Shown here in pieces: positions 9,231 through 18,021 of a stretch of 56,674 bases of DNA. The position numbers and the translations under genes were made by a program. The first letter of the stretch is position 1. Each line of letters opens with the position of its first letter. The DNA is from Cyclobacteriaceae bacterium (GTDB lineage: Bacteria; Bacteroidota; Bacteroidia; Cytophagales; Cyclobacteriaceae), in the NCBI GenBank assembly GCA_025350305.1, contig JANXYC010000278.1, positions 1 through 56,674 of the forward strand. The letters run 5' to 3'. Under the pieces are notes generated by a model, which was not told the DNA's origin, did not search any database, and worked only from the letters and a program-made list of their open reading frames with translations.

Positions 9231-9261
9231 TAAAACTAAGAAGTTAGTTATAGAAATCAAA
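9231..9261 (-). promoter_or_regulatory. Promoter and inverted-repeat operator of the BlaI/M56 operon
   Basis: Read leftward, TTTG (9258-9261), a 19-nt spacer and TAGTTTTA (9231-9238) match the Bacteroidota promoter pattern TTTG-N19-TAnnTTTG with one mismatch. A perfect inverted repeat AACTAA-GAAG-TTAGTT (9234-9249) covers the -7 element and part of the spacer. A BlaI-type dimer bound there would block the polymerase, and the repressor start codon is only about 20 nt downstream. Promoter and operator assignments are inference from position and symmetry. Confidence 0.65.
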
Positions 9262-9296
9262 ATTAATAAAGCCAAAAAGTTTTAGCCTACTGATAA

Positions 9297-9974
9297 TCAA
9301 TTATTTGTAAAAGAGTAGGAAATAATATTCGCTCCCATTTGCAGCGCTTCCTGCCGCTTGGTTTCCGGATCATTGTGAATCCGCTGGTCTTCCCAGCCGT
9401 TGCCCAGGTCGCATTCAAACGAATAAAAAACAACCAGCCTTCCTTCATACAACAAACCAAAGCCCTGCGCAGGTTTACCGTCATGCTCGTGAATCTTAGG
9501 CAGTCCCTTCGGGAAATTAAATTTCTGATGGTAGATGGGATGTGTAAAAGGCAACTCCACTAATTCCAGTTCCGGAAAAACTTTCTTTAATTCAATGCGG
9601 ATGAATTTATCAAGACCATAATTGTCATCAATGTGAAGAAAACCCCCGGCGATGAGGTAGTTGCGCAGGTTCTGGGCTTCTTCCGTTGAGAAAACTACAT
9701 TACCATGCCCCGTCATATAAAGATAGGGGTAGGAAAATAGGTCCCGGCTGCCGACTTCAACGGCATCTTCCTCTGCAGAGAGGTTCATGGAAAACTGGTC
9801 GTTGCAAAATTTGATAAGATTGGGTAAGGCGGTCTTATTGGCGTACCAGTCGCCGCCGCCGCCGTATTTCAGCTTGGCAATTTTTATCTGGGCCTTGACT
9901 TGTTCCCGGGTTACCAAGAGCATCGATAGCATCATTAACCCCCTGAATAGGTTCAAAAGCAGCATTTTCTTCAC
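9297..9974 (-). CDS. DUF4159 domain-containing secreted protein
   Basis: Protein of 225 residues with an N-terminal signal peptide (about 1-29, ending near VKAQ) followed by a DUF4159-like domain. Recognisable family segments are KYGGGGDWYANKTALPNL, YLYMTGHG, LIAGGFLHIDDNYG and LPFTHPIYHQKFNFP near the C-terminal half. The domain resembles glutamine-amidotransferase-like folds in other contexts and is often linked to gene groups with AAA ATPases and VWA proteins in Bacteroidota. None of those partners is adjacent here. Exact function is unknown. Divergent from the lipoprotein gene at 10064. Confidence 0.85.
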   Translation of the reverse strand: MKKMLLLNLFRGLMMLSMLLVTREQVKAQIKIAKLKYGGGGDWYANKTALPNLIKFCNDQFSMNLSAEEDAVEVGSRDLFSYPYLYMTGHGNVVFSTEEAQNLRNYLIAGGFLHIDDNYGLDKFIRIELKKVFPELELVELPFTHPIYHQKFNFPKGLPKIHEHDGKPAQGFGLLYEGRLVVFYSFECDLGNGWEDQRIHNDPETKRQEALQMGANIISYSFTNN

Positions 9975-10063
9975 GATTTCCTGTATTTCTAATTTTCTTT
10001 TAAAATCCGTTAAACCTGAAACTCCATTGTCTATCTAAACAACAAAACAAACGAAAACTGATC

Positions 10064-10984
10064 ATGAAAACTATGAAAAACACATTTGGACTGAAAGGCC
10101 TGACGTATGTCGCAATGGCATTTGTCATGTTCTTCGCCTCCTGTAGTGACAACAACAAGATTGATTATTCAACCTCTGATGCCTCCAACGTAGAAGGAGA
10201 ATCAACCTCTGATTCTTTCTCGAGCGATGCCACGGATGTTTCTACGGATGCTCTGGCTGGCATTTCAACTACCCAGTTGGGTGGCCGTGAAGGCTCCGAA
10301 CCAGTTACTGGTTTTGGTGACAACGACAGGCTGAAGTGCGCAACCATTACGATTACCCGCACTGGTACTAGTCAGGATGCACCTTCTGGCGTGATTACAA
10401 TTGTTTACCCTGCGGATGGTTCATGCAAGGATGCCCGTGGCCATGTGCGGAAAGGAACTATTACCATTACCTACACAGGAAAAAGGTTTATGGTAGGCTC
10501 AAAAATCGTAACAACGTTTTCAGACTATTCTGTGGCCGGAGTTAAAATTGAAGGCACACATACACTGACCAACGTTACACCGGTTGGCAATACAGCGTAT
10601 CCTCGTTTTAATGTCACGATTGTCGGTGGTAAAGCAACTTTTTTAGATGGCAAGACCGTCACACGTGAACAAAACTTCACCCGTGAATGGCAGCGTGCCC
10701 CTAACCCTTCGCAAGACAAATGGGCGCTGCTGGCCGGCGGCACAGCTTCCGGAACCAACCGTAATGGTAAAGCTTATACAATGGAGGTTACACAAGACTT
10801 GATATACTCACGCGCCTGTCAGATCAGCAATAAGGTGTTTATTCCCGTGTCCGGTGAAAAGAAATTCACATCCGATGGCAAACAAGTTACCATCAATTAT
10901 GGTACTGGAAGCTGTGATAACATCGTAACGATTACCATCAATGGAAAATCGAAGGATGTTGAAATCAAAGGAGATGGAAATTAG
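10064..10984 (+). CDS. Secreted lipoprotein of unknown function with two Cys-pair half repeats
   Basis: I do not recognise this 306-residue protein. The N-terminus is a lipoprotein signal (MFFASC, Cys at about 28). Residues 30-75 are rich in Ser, Thr, Asp and Glu and look disordered. The remainder is beta-rich and rich in Thr/Ile/Gly. Two regions look related: CATITITRT...ITIVYPADGSC...TITITYTGK and ACQIS...VTINYGTGSC...VTITINGK. Each has one Cys followed 30-odd residues later by a GSC motif, so two disulfides are likely. It is a single-gene unit ending in a strong terminator. It is probably anchored at the cell surface; a structural or adhesive role is a guess. Confidence 0.75.
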   Translation: MKTMKNTFGLKGLTYVAMAFVMFFASCSDNNKIDYSTSDASNVEGESTSDSFSSDATDVSTDALAGISTTQLGGREGSEPVTGFGDNDRLKCATITITRTGTSQDAPSGVITIVYPADGSCKDARGHVRKGTITITYTGKRFMVGSKIVTTFSDYSVAGVKIEGTHTLTNVTPVGNTAYPRFNVTIVGGKATFLDGKTVTREQNFTREWQRAPNPSQDKWALLAGGTASGTNRNGKAYTMEVTQDLIYSRACQISNKVFIPVSGEKKFTSDGKQVTINYGTGSCDNIVTITINGKSKDVEIKGDGN

Positions 10985-11012
10985 TGAAGAGTAGGTTTTA
11001 GAGTAATATTTA

Positions 11013-11056
11013 AAGACCCGTCCCGTCCCGATAGATATCGGAACGGGACGGGTCTT
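11013..11056 (+). terminator. Hairpin terminator after the unknown lipoprotein gene
   Basis: The 14-nt arm AAGACCCGTCCCGT (11013-11026) pairs perfectly with 11043-11056, and an inner CCGAT/ATCGG extension lies at 11028-11041. The stem is followed by CTGTTTTCC. It starts 28 nt after the stop codon and lies between two same-strand genes, so it probably separates their transcripts. Confidence 0.75.
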
Positions 11057-11173
11057 CTGTTTTCCAGAGGTTATTCCCAAACAGGATAGCGAACCGTTTG
11101 ATTCGGATAAATGTTTCGGCTGGACCTGTGGAGTTTCTAACGTAAGTTTTTTTACTTGCATGAAAATCTTACC

Positions 11174-11968
11174 ATGCGCCAATACCTCGACTTGCTGAAA
11201 GACATCCAGGATAACGGAGTAACGAAAACAGATCGGACAGGAACCGGTACGTTGTCAGTATTTGGCCGGCAGTTACGTTTTGACCTTTCGGAAGGATTTC
11301 CTTTGGTCACAACCAAACGCCTTCATCTTCGCTCTATTATCTATGAGTTGCTCTGGTTTTTAAAAGGAGAGACCAACATCAGGTATTTAAAGGACAACGG
11401 AGTAAGCATTTGGGATGAGTGGGCTGATGAGAATGGAGATCTTGGCCCCGTTTACGGAAGTCAGTGGCGGAGTTGGCCCACTCCGGATGGAAGGCATATT
11501 GATCAGATTGCGCAGGTACTACACCAGATCAAGACTAAGCCGGACTCAAGACGACATATTGTTACTGCCTGGAACCCGGCGGAAGTTGATAACATGGCGT
11601 TGCCACCGTGCCATGCATTATTTCAATTTTATGTGGCCGATGGAAAATTGTCTTGTCAGTTGTACCAACGCTCTTGTGACACATTTTTAGGGTTGCCATT
11701 CAACATTGCCAGCTATGCACTGCTTACGCATTTGGTTGCCCAGCAGTGTGACCTTGTCCCTGGTGACTTTGTGTGGACGGGCGGCGATGTACATCTTTAT
11801 TCAAATCATCTGGATCAGGCGAGACTGCAATTGACACGAGCACCTTTTCCGCTCCCGCAACTTGTGATCAAGCGAAAGCCCGATTCACTGTTCGATTACA
11901 ATTTTGAAGACTTTGAAATTGCTAATTACCAGTATCATCCTTCTATTAAGGCTCCGATCGCTGTCTGA
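11174..11968 (+). CDS. thyA: Thymidylate synthase
   Basis: ThyA-type thymidylate synthase, 264 residues, the same length as the E. coli enzyme. It converts dUMP to dTMP using methylene-tetrahydrofolate in the cytoplasm. Visible motifs are [13 protein letters not shown] near the N-terminus, the catalytic cysteine C146 in [10 protein letters not shown], the dUMP-binding [20 protein letters not shown] and [10 protein letters not shown]. An in-frame ATG at 11156 would add six residues (MHENLT); the start at 11174 (MRQYLDLL) gives the canonical N-terminus. No dihydrofolate reductase gene follows, although the two are often paired. Confidence 0.97.
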   Translation: MRQYLDLLKDIQDNGVTKTDRTGTGTLSVFGRQLRFDLSEGFPLVTTKRLHLRSIIYELLWFLKGETNIRYLKDNGVSIWDEWADENGDLGPVYGSQWRSWPTPDGRHIDQIAQVLHQIKTKPDSRRHIVTAWNPAEVDNMALPPCHALFQFYVADGKLSCQLYQRSCDTFLGLPFNIASYALLTHLVAQQCDLVPGDFVWTGGDVHLYSNHLDQARLQLTRAPFPLPQLVIKRKPDSLFDYNFEDFEIANYQYHPSIKAPIAV

Positions 11969-12080
11969 AATTCCAGATCATTTTTAGAATAGTTATTCCA
12001 GTATCCTATTTTTGTGGCTGTTTTTAAGGAATTGTGTATTTTCCTTATCCTTTTGGGGTATTTTTTCGTATTCAAGCGGT

Positions 12081-12752
12081 ATGGCCGAAAAAAGTAGTGT
12101 TTTTGATATGATTGGTCCAATAATGATAGGTCCATCGAGCTCTCATACGGCGGGGGTCGTGCGAATCGGACTGGCAGCACATAAAATCCTGGGAGATGTG
12201 CCGGAAGATGCAGAAATCACCTTTTATAATTCGTTTGCAAGGACATACGAGGGTCATGGCAGCGACCGGGCCATTCTGGGCGGTCTGATGGGTTTCAAAA
12301 CCGACGATAAGCGGTTGAAAGAATCAATTGATATCGCTCCAAAGCAAGGCCTCACGTATCATTTTAAATCCGTTGGGAATGCTTCTACACTTCATCCAAA
12401 CTCCATCCGGGTTAAAATCCGAAAAGGTGAGAAAGTGGTGGAGGTCCTGGGGGAGAGCCTTGGTGGGGGGTTGATCAATATTGCCGAACTAAATGGGTTC
12501 AAAGCTGATTTCAGCGCTAATCTCCATACAGCAATTATCACAGCAGAAGATGTAAAGGGCAGCATCGCGTTTATCGCGAACGTACTCGCCCATGATGACT
12601 GCAATATTGCCACCATGTCCGTTTCGCGAAGGGGCAAGTTTGACCTGGCGTGCCTGGTGATAGAAATGGATTCAGGAATCAAGACTGTAACATTGGATTA
12701 CCTGAGGAGTCTTAACTGGGTGAAAGAAGTTATTTATATACCACAAATCTGA
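12081..12752 (+). CDS. sdaAB: L-serine dehydratase, iron-sulfur type, beta subunit
   Basis: Beta subunit of the two-chain iron-sulfur L-serine dehydratase, which deaminates serine to pyruvate. The protein is 223 residues from the ATG at 12081. An upstream in-frame ATG (12012) would add a hydrophobic stretch foreign to the family and is not preferred. The N-terminal domain begins with FDMIGPIMIGPSSSHTAG and contains GHGSDRAILGGLMGF. The C-terminal 75 residues form an ACT-like domain (IAFIANVLAHDDCNIATMSV) typical of this subunit. The alpha subunit with the cluster-binding cysteines is not in the window. It sits only 7 nt before the TolC gene, so the two may be co-transcribed without being functionally linked. 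Confidence 0.9.
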   Translation: MAEKSSVFDMIGPIMIGPSSSHTAGVVRIGLAAHKILGDVPEDAEITFYNSFARTYEGHGSDRAILGGLMGFKTDDKRLKESIDIAPKQGLTYHFKSVGNASTLHPNSIRVKIRKGEKVVEVLGESLGGGLINIAELNGFKADFSANLHTAIITAEDVKGSIAFIANVLAHDDCNIATMSVSRRGKFDLACLVIEMDSGIKTVTLDYLRSLNWVKEVIYIPQI

Positions 12753-12759
12753 AAGAGCT

Positions 12760-14199
12760 ATGAGAAAGATTTTACTGATGACTATGTCGGTCCTTATTGG
12801 AGTGACAACGAGTCACGGTCAGGATGTAGCGGGCAAAAAGACAATGAAAGAATGCGTAGACGTTGCGCTGGAAAACAATCTTCGAATTAAGCGCAGTGTC
12901 TATAATGTTGAATCGTTTCGTGTCAATTTATTGCAAGCCAAGGGAAACTTTTTGCCGACATTAAATTTGAACGGATCCTATGGACAGAACTACGGACGTT
13001 CATTAAACCCTGTTTCAAACCAATTTGTGAACAGGGATGCAAATACAATTAACACACAGGCTTCTTCCGGATTGACGGTGTTTAATGGACTAAGAATACA
13101 GAATACATTCAGCCAAAATAAACGGGACGTAGAGTCTGCTGATAAGGATTTACAGAAAGCAAAAAATGACGTGATCATAAACGTAGTAACGCTGTACACC
13201 AACGTAATTTTTAATCAAGAACTTTTTGAAAATGCAAAGTATCAATTGAATTCGAGTGAGCAGGTATTGGATCGTATTAAAAAACAAGTGGTTGCGGGCG
13301 CCGTAGCCAGGACCAATCAGCTCAATCAGGAAGCGCAGGTGGCCACGAATGAAATGAATGCGATCAATCAGGAGAATGCGCTTAACCTTTCTATTTTACA
13401 ACTTAAACAGGCGATGCAGATTCCTGCCGCTGAGCCTTTGCAAGTAGTAGTGCCAGAATTGCAGTTAGAGGATCTGATATTGGATCAAAATGCTGAGTCA
13501 GTCTACCAGATGGCGCTTGCCACTATGCCGGAAATAAGAAGTGCCTGGCTAAAATTGGAAAGTGCAGAGTACGCACTAAAGGCAAGCCGCGGCAACTATT
13601 ATCCAAGATTATCCTTGAATGCGTCGGTGACATCAAATTATTCAAGCCTCACTTCCAAGGACAAACAGGTCGGTGACGGAAATTTTACAGCAGGGCCCAT
13701 TCCAGTTGGTGTGACGGCGAGTGGTATAGATGTTTTCCCCTATCAGCAAGGCTTTGTTGTGATCCCCGAAAAATATAAAACAAATGACCAATTAAAGGAT
13801 AACGTTTTTAAGACTTTATCGCTTCAGCTGTCGATTCCCATTTTAAATGGATTTCAGACACGTACGAATGTCGAGCGATCAATTATCAACAAGGAGATAG
13901 CGGACATTACTATTAAAGAGACGCAAAATACATTGCGTCAAAGCATTGAGACGGCCTACAATGATGCTGTGTCGGCCTCCCGGTCGTACGCATCATCCGT
14001 GAAACAGGTGAACGCACAGCAAGAAGCATACAGGATGAACAAGCAACGCCTGGAAGTTGGCGCGTTGAATATAATTGAATACCAGGTTTCAGAAAATGAC
14101 TTGTTTCGGGCAAAATCTGACCTGACCCGCGCCAAGTACAATTTCATTTTTAAAAAGAAAATTCTCGACTTCTATCAGGGGAAAAATATCGAATACTAA
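12760..14199 (+). CDS. TolC family outer membrane efflux protein
   Basis: Outer membrane channel of the TolC family, 479 residues. A signal peptide spans about 1-20 (ends SHGQ). Two repeated halves of helical hairpins follow: MKECVDVALENNLRIKRSVYN opens the first and the second covers about 240-475. Segments such as NGLRIQNTFSQNKRDVESADKDL and LNIIEYQVSENDLFRAKSDL are typical of the family's long coiled helices. It is followed after 32 nt by the periplasmic adaptor gene, so together they would form two of the three parts of a tripartite efflux or secretion system. No inner-membrane pump follows. Substrate unknown. Confidence 0.93.
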   Translation: MRKILLMTMSVLIGVTTSHGQDVAGKKTMKECVDVALENNLRIKRSVYNVESFRVNLLQAKGNFLPTLNLNGSYGQNYGRSLNPVSNQFVNRDANTINTQASSGLTVFNGLRIQNTFSQNKRDVESADKDLQKAKNDVIINVVTLYTNVIFNQELFENAKYQLNSSEQVLDRIKKQVVAGAVARTNQLNQEAQVATNEMNAINQENALNLSILQLKQAMQIPAAEPLQVVVPELQLEDLILDQNAESVYQMALATMPEIRSAWLKLESAEYALKASRGNYYPRLSLNASVTSNYSSLTSKDKQVGDGNFTAGPIPVGVTASGIDVFPYQQGFVVIPEKYKTNDQLKDNVFKTLSLQLSIPILNGFQTRTNVERSIINKEIADITIKETQNTLRQSIETAYNDAVSASRSYASSVKQVNAQQEAYRMNKQRLEVGALNIIEYQVSENDLFRAKSDLTRAKYNFIFKKKILDFYQGKNIEY

Positions 14200-14231
14200 C
14201 AGCTACACCTAACTTTTAATTTCTTCAGCGA

Positions 14232-15623
14232 ATGGCAAAACAACTAAAAAAGAAGTCTAACCGACTTATGTACTACCTGATTGGTGGCCTCGTGGTCCTC
14301 ATCATTTTTCTTTTTATTGGCAAGTCAATGGGTTGGATTGGTAAGACAACAGAACTGGAGGTAGAATTCGCAAAAGCAAAACGCATCAGCATTGTAGAAA
14401 AAGTAAGTGCATCGGGCACGGTGCAGCCGGTGATTGAAGTTAAACTTGCCCCCGAAGTTTCGGGAGAGATTATTGAACTGAACGTGGAAGATGGTGATTC
14501 GGTCAAGCAGGGTCAACCCCTCGTTAAAATACGTCCTGACACCTGGTTAAGCCAATTGGAAAGAACGGAAGCATCGCTCAGTCAGCAAAAGGCCAACCTG
14601 GAAAGTTCCCGCGCGAACCTCAGCCGGTCAGTGGCCCAGTTTACCAGGGCGGAAGCAGATTACAAACGCCAGGAGAAACTTTGGAATGAAAGGGTCATCT
14701 CGGAGATGGATTGGCAATTATCGAAACAGAATTATGAAGTAGCAAAAAATGATCTTTCTGCAGCCAAGCAGGCAGTTGAAGCTGGAAGATTTGTTGTAAA
14801 CAGTACGGAGGCTTCCGTAAAAGAATCGCGCGAGAACGTCCGGAAGACGTTGGTGGTCGCGCCCATGCGAGGAATCGTTTCCAAGCTAAATGTTAAAAAA
14901 GGAGAACGTGTCGTGGGAACAGCAACCATGACGGGAACGGAAATGCTGCGAATCGCGGATCTCAATAAGATGGAAGTTCGTGTAAATGTGAATGAGAATG
15001 ATATTGTTCGCGTTCACCTCAACGATTCGGTGTCTATTGATGTAGACGCTTACCAGAATATCAGTAAGCAATTCAAAGGCCTGGTGACTAACATCGCCAA
15101 CACCGCCAGAGACAAGGCTTCGGCGGATGCGATCACGGAATTTGAAGTACGGATTTTGATCCTGCGTTCCTCGTATGAGGACTTGATCAAGCAGGGAAAT
15201 AAGTATCCTTTCCGCCCAGGTATGACCGCCAGTGTGGATGTGTTAACCAACCGGAAGGAAAATGTTCTATCCGTGCCATTGGCCGCAGTCACAACACGTA
15301 ACCCGGATGCAAAAGAAATCTCGAAAACACAGGATGGCGGTGGTCAGCCCGACAACAATAATCGTGCAGAAGACGCTAACAAGAAGACCCCTGAAAAGAA
15401 GAATGATAAAGTCGTGATTTTTGTAAACGAAAATGGCAAAGCCAAGATGATCGAAGTGAAAACGGGTATCAGCGACTATGATAACATTGAAATTATCTCT
15501 GGTGTCACCGAAGCACAGGAAGTAGTGACAGGACCATTCCTGGCTGTATCCAAGCGCCTTAAAGACGGCGATGCGATCAAGCAGATGAAGAAAAAGGAAG
15601 AGAAGAAGGAAGCTTCTAAATAA
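14232..15623 (+). CDS. Efflux system periplasmic adaptor subunit (HlyD/MacA-like)
   Basis: Membrane-fusion (adaptor) protein of 463 residues. One transmembrane anchor lies at about 13-35. A lipoyl/barrel-sandwich half follows (VEKVSASGTVQPVIEVKLAPEVSGEIIEL), then a helical hairpin (about 105-200), the second lipoyl half (VVAPMRGIVSKLNVKKGERVVG), a beta-barrel domain and a membrane-proximal domain. A charged insert at about 355-395 and a Lys/Glu-rich tail at 450-463 look disordered. The order TolC-adaptor is common for MacAB-type ABC exporters, but here a terminator follows and the permease is missing from the neighbourhood. Confidence 0.93.
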   Translation: MAKQLKKKSNRLMYYLIGGLVVLIIFLFIGKSMGWIGKTTELEVEFAKAKRISIVEKVSASGTVQPVIEVKLAPEVSGEIIELNVEDGDSVKQGQPLVKIRPDTWLSQLERTEASLSQQKANLESSRANLSRSVAQFTRAEADYKRQEKLWNERVISEMDWQLSKQNYEVAKNDLSAAKQAVEAGRFVVNSTEASVKESRENVRKTLVVAPMRGIVSKLNVKKGERVVGTATMTGTEMLRIADLNKMEVRVNVNENDIVRVHLNDSVSIDVDAYQNISKQFKGLVTNIANTARDKASADAITEFEVRILILRSSYEDLIKQGNKYPFRPGMTASVDVLTNRKENVLSVPLAAVTTRNPDAKEISKTQDGGGQPDNNNRAEDANKKTPEKKNDKVVIFVNENGKAKMIEVKTGISDYDNIEIISGVTEAQEVVTGPFLAVSKRLKDGDAIKQMKKKEEKKEASK

Positions 15624-15645
15624 AAAGTTGATTCACAACCAATGT

Positions 15646-15675
15646 CAAAGAGCCTGCCAGTGTGCAGGCTCTTTG
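15646..15675 (+). terminator. Rho-independent terminator of the efflux operon
   Basis: The 12-nt arm CAAAGAGCCTGC (15646-15657) pairs perfectly with 15664-15675 around a 6-nt loop. A short T run (TTTTG) follows. It lies 22 nt after the adaptor stop codon and before the pyrophosphatase gene. Confidence 0.85.
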
Positions 15676-15764
15676 TTTTGCGTCGTTCCCTCAGCAGGAG
15701 GAAGCCACTCCGATGGGGTTAGAGTGACCACGGGAGATAGGGGCTTCTTTATTACCTTTAGACC

Positions 15765-16313
15765 ATGATTAAGCACCCCTGGCACGAAGCACCCGTTGGA
15801 CGACATGTACCTGAGTTCGTAAACGGAATAATAGAAATCTCCACCGGTATGCGTGCCAAGTATGAGGTGGATAAAGAAACGGGCTTGCTCAAATTGGACC
15901 GCGTCCTTTATTCGTCTGTGTATTATCCCGCCAATTATGGATTTATTCCGCAAACGCTGGGTGAGGACATGGATCCACTGGATATCATGATCCTCTCGCT
16001 GGTCTCTATCCAGCCACTGTGCCTGGTGCCGGCACGCGTCATTGGCGTCATGCGGATGTTTGACCAGGGTTTGGCAGATGAGAAAATCCTCGCTGTAGCT
16101 GAACAGGACGCCAGCGTCAGTCACCTGAATGATGTGAGTGAACTTCCTCCGCACTTTACCCTTGAGTTGAAAGAATTCTTTGAAAGCTATAAGAAACTGG
16201 AGAATAAGGTTGTAACCGTACCGGATTTTCAGGGAAAAGACACGGCCATGAAGATCATTGAAAAGGCGATGGGGTACTATCAACTGAAGATCAGGAACAA
16301 CCAACCGGCTTGA
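15765..16313 (+). CDS. ppa: Inorganic pyrophosphatase (family I)
   Basis: Soluble family I inorganic pyrophosphatase, 182 residues, which hydrolyses pyrophosphate released by biosynthesis. Motifs seen are the N-terminal [17 protein letters not shown] (substrate-contacting Lys) and [19 protein letters not shown]. The metal-binding signature follows as [12 protein letters not shown], whose Asp residues bind magnesium, and then AVAEQD later in the chain. It starts with an ATG at 15765 after the efflux terminator. The heptosyltransferase-like gene follows with a gap of 5 nt, suggesting one transcript. Confidence 0.96.
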   Translation: MIKHPWHEAPVGRHVPEFVNGIIEISTGMRAKYEVDKETGLLKLDRVLYSSVYYPANYGFIPQTLGEDMDPLDIMILSLVSIQPLCLVPARVIGVMRMFDQGLADEKILAVAEQDASVSHLNDVSELPPHFTLELKEFFESYKKLENKVVTVPDFQGKDTAMKIIEKAMGYYQLKIRNNQPA

Positions 16314-16318
16314 ATGGA

Positions 16319-17326
16319 ATGGAGTACCCACGCTCGATCCTCATAATACAAACGGCTTTTATCGGGGATGTCATTTTAGCTACCGCCCTGATTGAGACGC
16401 TTCATCATGCACTCCCGGAAACAAAACTTGATTTCCTTGTTCGAAAAGGAAATGAACAATTGCTCCTGGATCATCCTCACGTACGGAATGTGCTCGTTTT
16501 TGATAAACGTAATAAATACACCAATCTCGTACGCCTTATTCTGAAAATCCGGGAGTCACATTATGACTATGTGATTAATGTTCAGCGATTCGCCACCACG
16601 GGACTTATGACCGTGTTCTCCGGTGCAAAAGTCACCATCGGGTTTGACAAGAATCCTTTATCGTTTTTGTTCACTAAAAAGATTGCTCATCATTTGGAGG
16701 GACTGCACGAAGTCCAACGCAATCATCGACTGATTGAATCCATTGTTGGAAAGGACCGGTACAGACCCCGCTTGTATCCTTCGACTGAACAGTTTGAAAG
16801 GGTAAAGCCGTTCAAAAATCAATCCTTCATAACGGTTTCTCCTGCCTCTGTTTGGTTTACCAAGCAATATCCTGTGGAGAAATGGATTGAGTTTTTGTCG
16901 GTACTCCCTGACCGGTTTAAGGTGTTCCTGTTGGGTGCCTTCAATGACCAAGCTCTTTGTGAAACGATTGTGACCGGCACATCCAACAAGAATCTGGTGA
17001 ATCTTGCCGGCGAGTTGTCGCTGCTTGAATCTGCTGCGCTGATGAAGGACGCAGACATGAACTATGTCAATGATTCGGCGCCGATGCACCTCGCCTCCGC
17101 GATGAATGCTCCCGTAACAGCAATCTTTTGTTCTACGGTGCCCGCATTCGGCTTTGGCCCCCTCTCGGATAAATCATTTATCATTGAAACCATAGAGAAG
17201 CTCGATTGCCGTCCTTGTGGACTTCATGGACATCGGAGTTGTCCCGAAGGACACTTTAATTGTGCGCTGACTATTCAGAAGGAACAGTTACTGGCAACCA
17301 TCGTGAGGGTTGAGCCACCTTTGTAA
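16319..17326 (+). CDS. Glycosyltransferase family 9 (ADP-heptose:LPS heptosyltransferase-like)
   Basis: GT9-family protein of 335 residues. It has the N-terminal Rossmann start ILIIQTAFIGDVILATALIETL, a central linker (about 165-180), and the C-terminal nucleotide-binding half with YVNDSAPMHLASAMNAPVTAIF, where family members bind the ADP-sugar. Such enzymes add heptose or related sugars to lipopolysaccharide core at the cytoplasmic face. An in-frame TTG at 16310 would overlap the pyrophosphatase stop; the ATG at 16319 is preferred. Four cysteines in the C-terminal part (CRPCGLHGHRSCPEGHFNC) are a notable cluster often seen in this subgroup. The acceptor is unknown. Confidence 0.9.
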   Translation: MEYPRSILIIQTAFIGDVILATALIETLHHALPETKLDFLVRKGNEQLLLDHPHVRNVLVFDKRNKYTNLVRLILKIRESHYDYVINVQRFATTGLMTVFSGAKVTIGFDKNPLSFLFTKKIAHHLEGLHEVQRNHRLIESIVGKDRYRPRLYPSTEQFERVKPFKNQSFITVSPASVWFTKQYPVEKWIEFLSVLPDRFKVFLLGAFNDQALCETIVTGTSNKNLVNLAGELSLLESAALMKDADMNYVNDSAPMHLASAMNAPVTAIFCSTVPAFGFGPLSDKSFIIETIEKLDCRPCGLHGHRSCPEGHFNCALTIQKEQLLATIVRVEPPL

Positions 17327-17347
17327 AAGGTAATCGGTAAGTGGTAA

Positions 17348-18016
17348 TCAGAAATTCAACAAATGTTTATAGACCATGTGGATCGGCAGTCCCATTACCG
17401 TAAAATATGACCCTGTTATCTTTTCAATACAGGCAATACCCGACCCTGTTTTCGTGTTTATACTTTTTTCAATTAAGTCAATCTTATTAATTTCTTTAAG
17501 AAACTTAATTTCTTCCTGAGAGCAGGGATTTAGTCCGGCGGGTAAGCACTCCTGCGCACCGTACGCGCCGGCTTTGTCAAACGGTTTGTGGGTGTCAACA
17601 TAAAATTCAATCTCTTCCCGGCTCAATTTATTGAATGTAACGTTTGTAAGGTCATCAAAAACATCTTGCTTTTCGCGATCAAGGAGACACACGGCTGTTA
17701 TTACAGTGTGTGTCCTGCCTGACAAACGTGTAAGCATTCCAATGGCATGATGCCTGTCAACGGGTTTATTTAGAATTTCTCCATCGATGATGACGATCGT
17801 ATCGGCGGTCATAACAATCTCATCTTTAATCGTCGACTTAAAAGTTTCTGCTTTTTGCCCCGCAAGGAATTTTGGGACGGCCTCCACCTGCATGACATCA
17901 GGAAAACTTTCATCACTTTCCGGCTTTTCTACATGGAACTGAAACCCAACCTCCTTCATCAAAAATTGTCGCCGGGGGGAAGTCGAAGCAATAATCAGCG
18001 GTCGGTTAAATTTCAT
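17348..18016 (-). CDS. maf: Maf-like nucleoside triphosphate pyrophosphatase
   Basis: Maf/YhdE-type house-cleaning nucleotide pyrophosphatase, 222 residues. The substrate-binding N-terminal motif ASTSPRR, the catalytic aspartate in MTADTIVIIDGEILNKP, and LSGRTHTVITAVCL are all present. Enzymes of this family hydrolyse dTTP, UTP or modified pyrimidine nucleotides and are linked to septum control in some bacteria. A longer reading frame extends upstream to 18145 but overlaps the preceding gene; the ATG at 18016 (MKFNRPLIIASTS) gives the canonical start and leaves a 5-nt gap. Probably co-transcribed with the DUF1015 gene. Confidence 0.94.
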   Translation of the reverse strand: MKFNRPLIIASTSPRRQFLMKEVGFQFHVEKPESDESFPDVMQVEAVPKFLAGQKAETFKSTIKDEIVMTADTIVIIDGEILNKPVDRHHAIGMLTRLSGRTHTVITAVCLLDREKQDVFDDLTNVTFNKLSREEIEFYVDTHKPFDKAGAYGAQECLPAGLNPCSQEEIKFLKEINKIDLIEKSINTKTGSGIACIEKITGSYFTVMGLPIHMVYKHLLNF

Positions 18017-18021
18017 CGCAA

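Noticed and set aside
15645-16331. Antisense open frame of 228 codons across ppa
   Set aside because: The rightward frame is a clear family I pyrophosphatase with all motifs; the antisense translation has no coherent domain.
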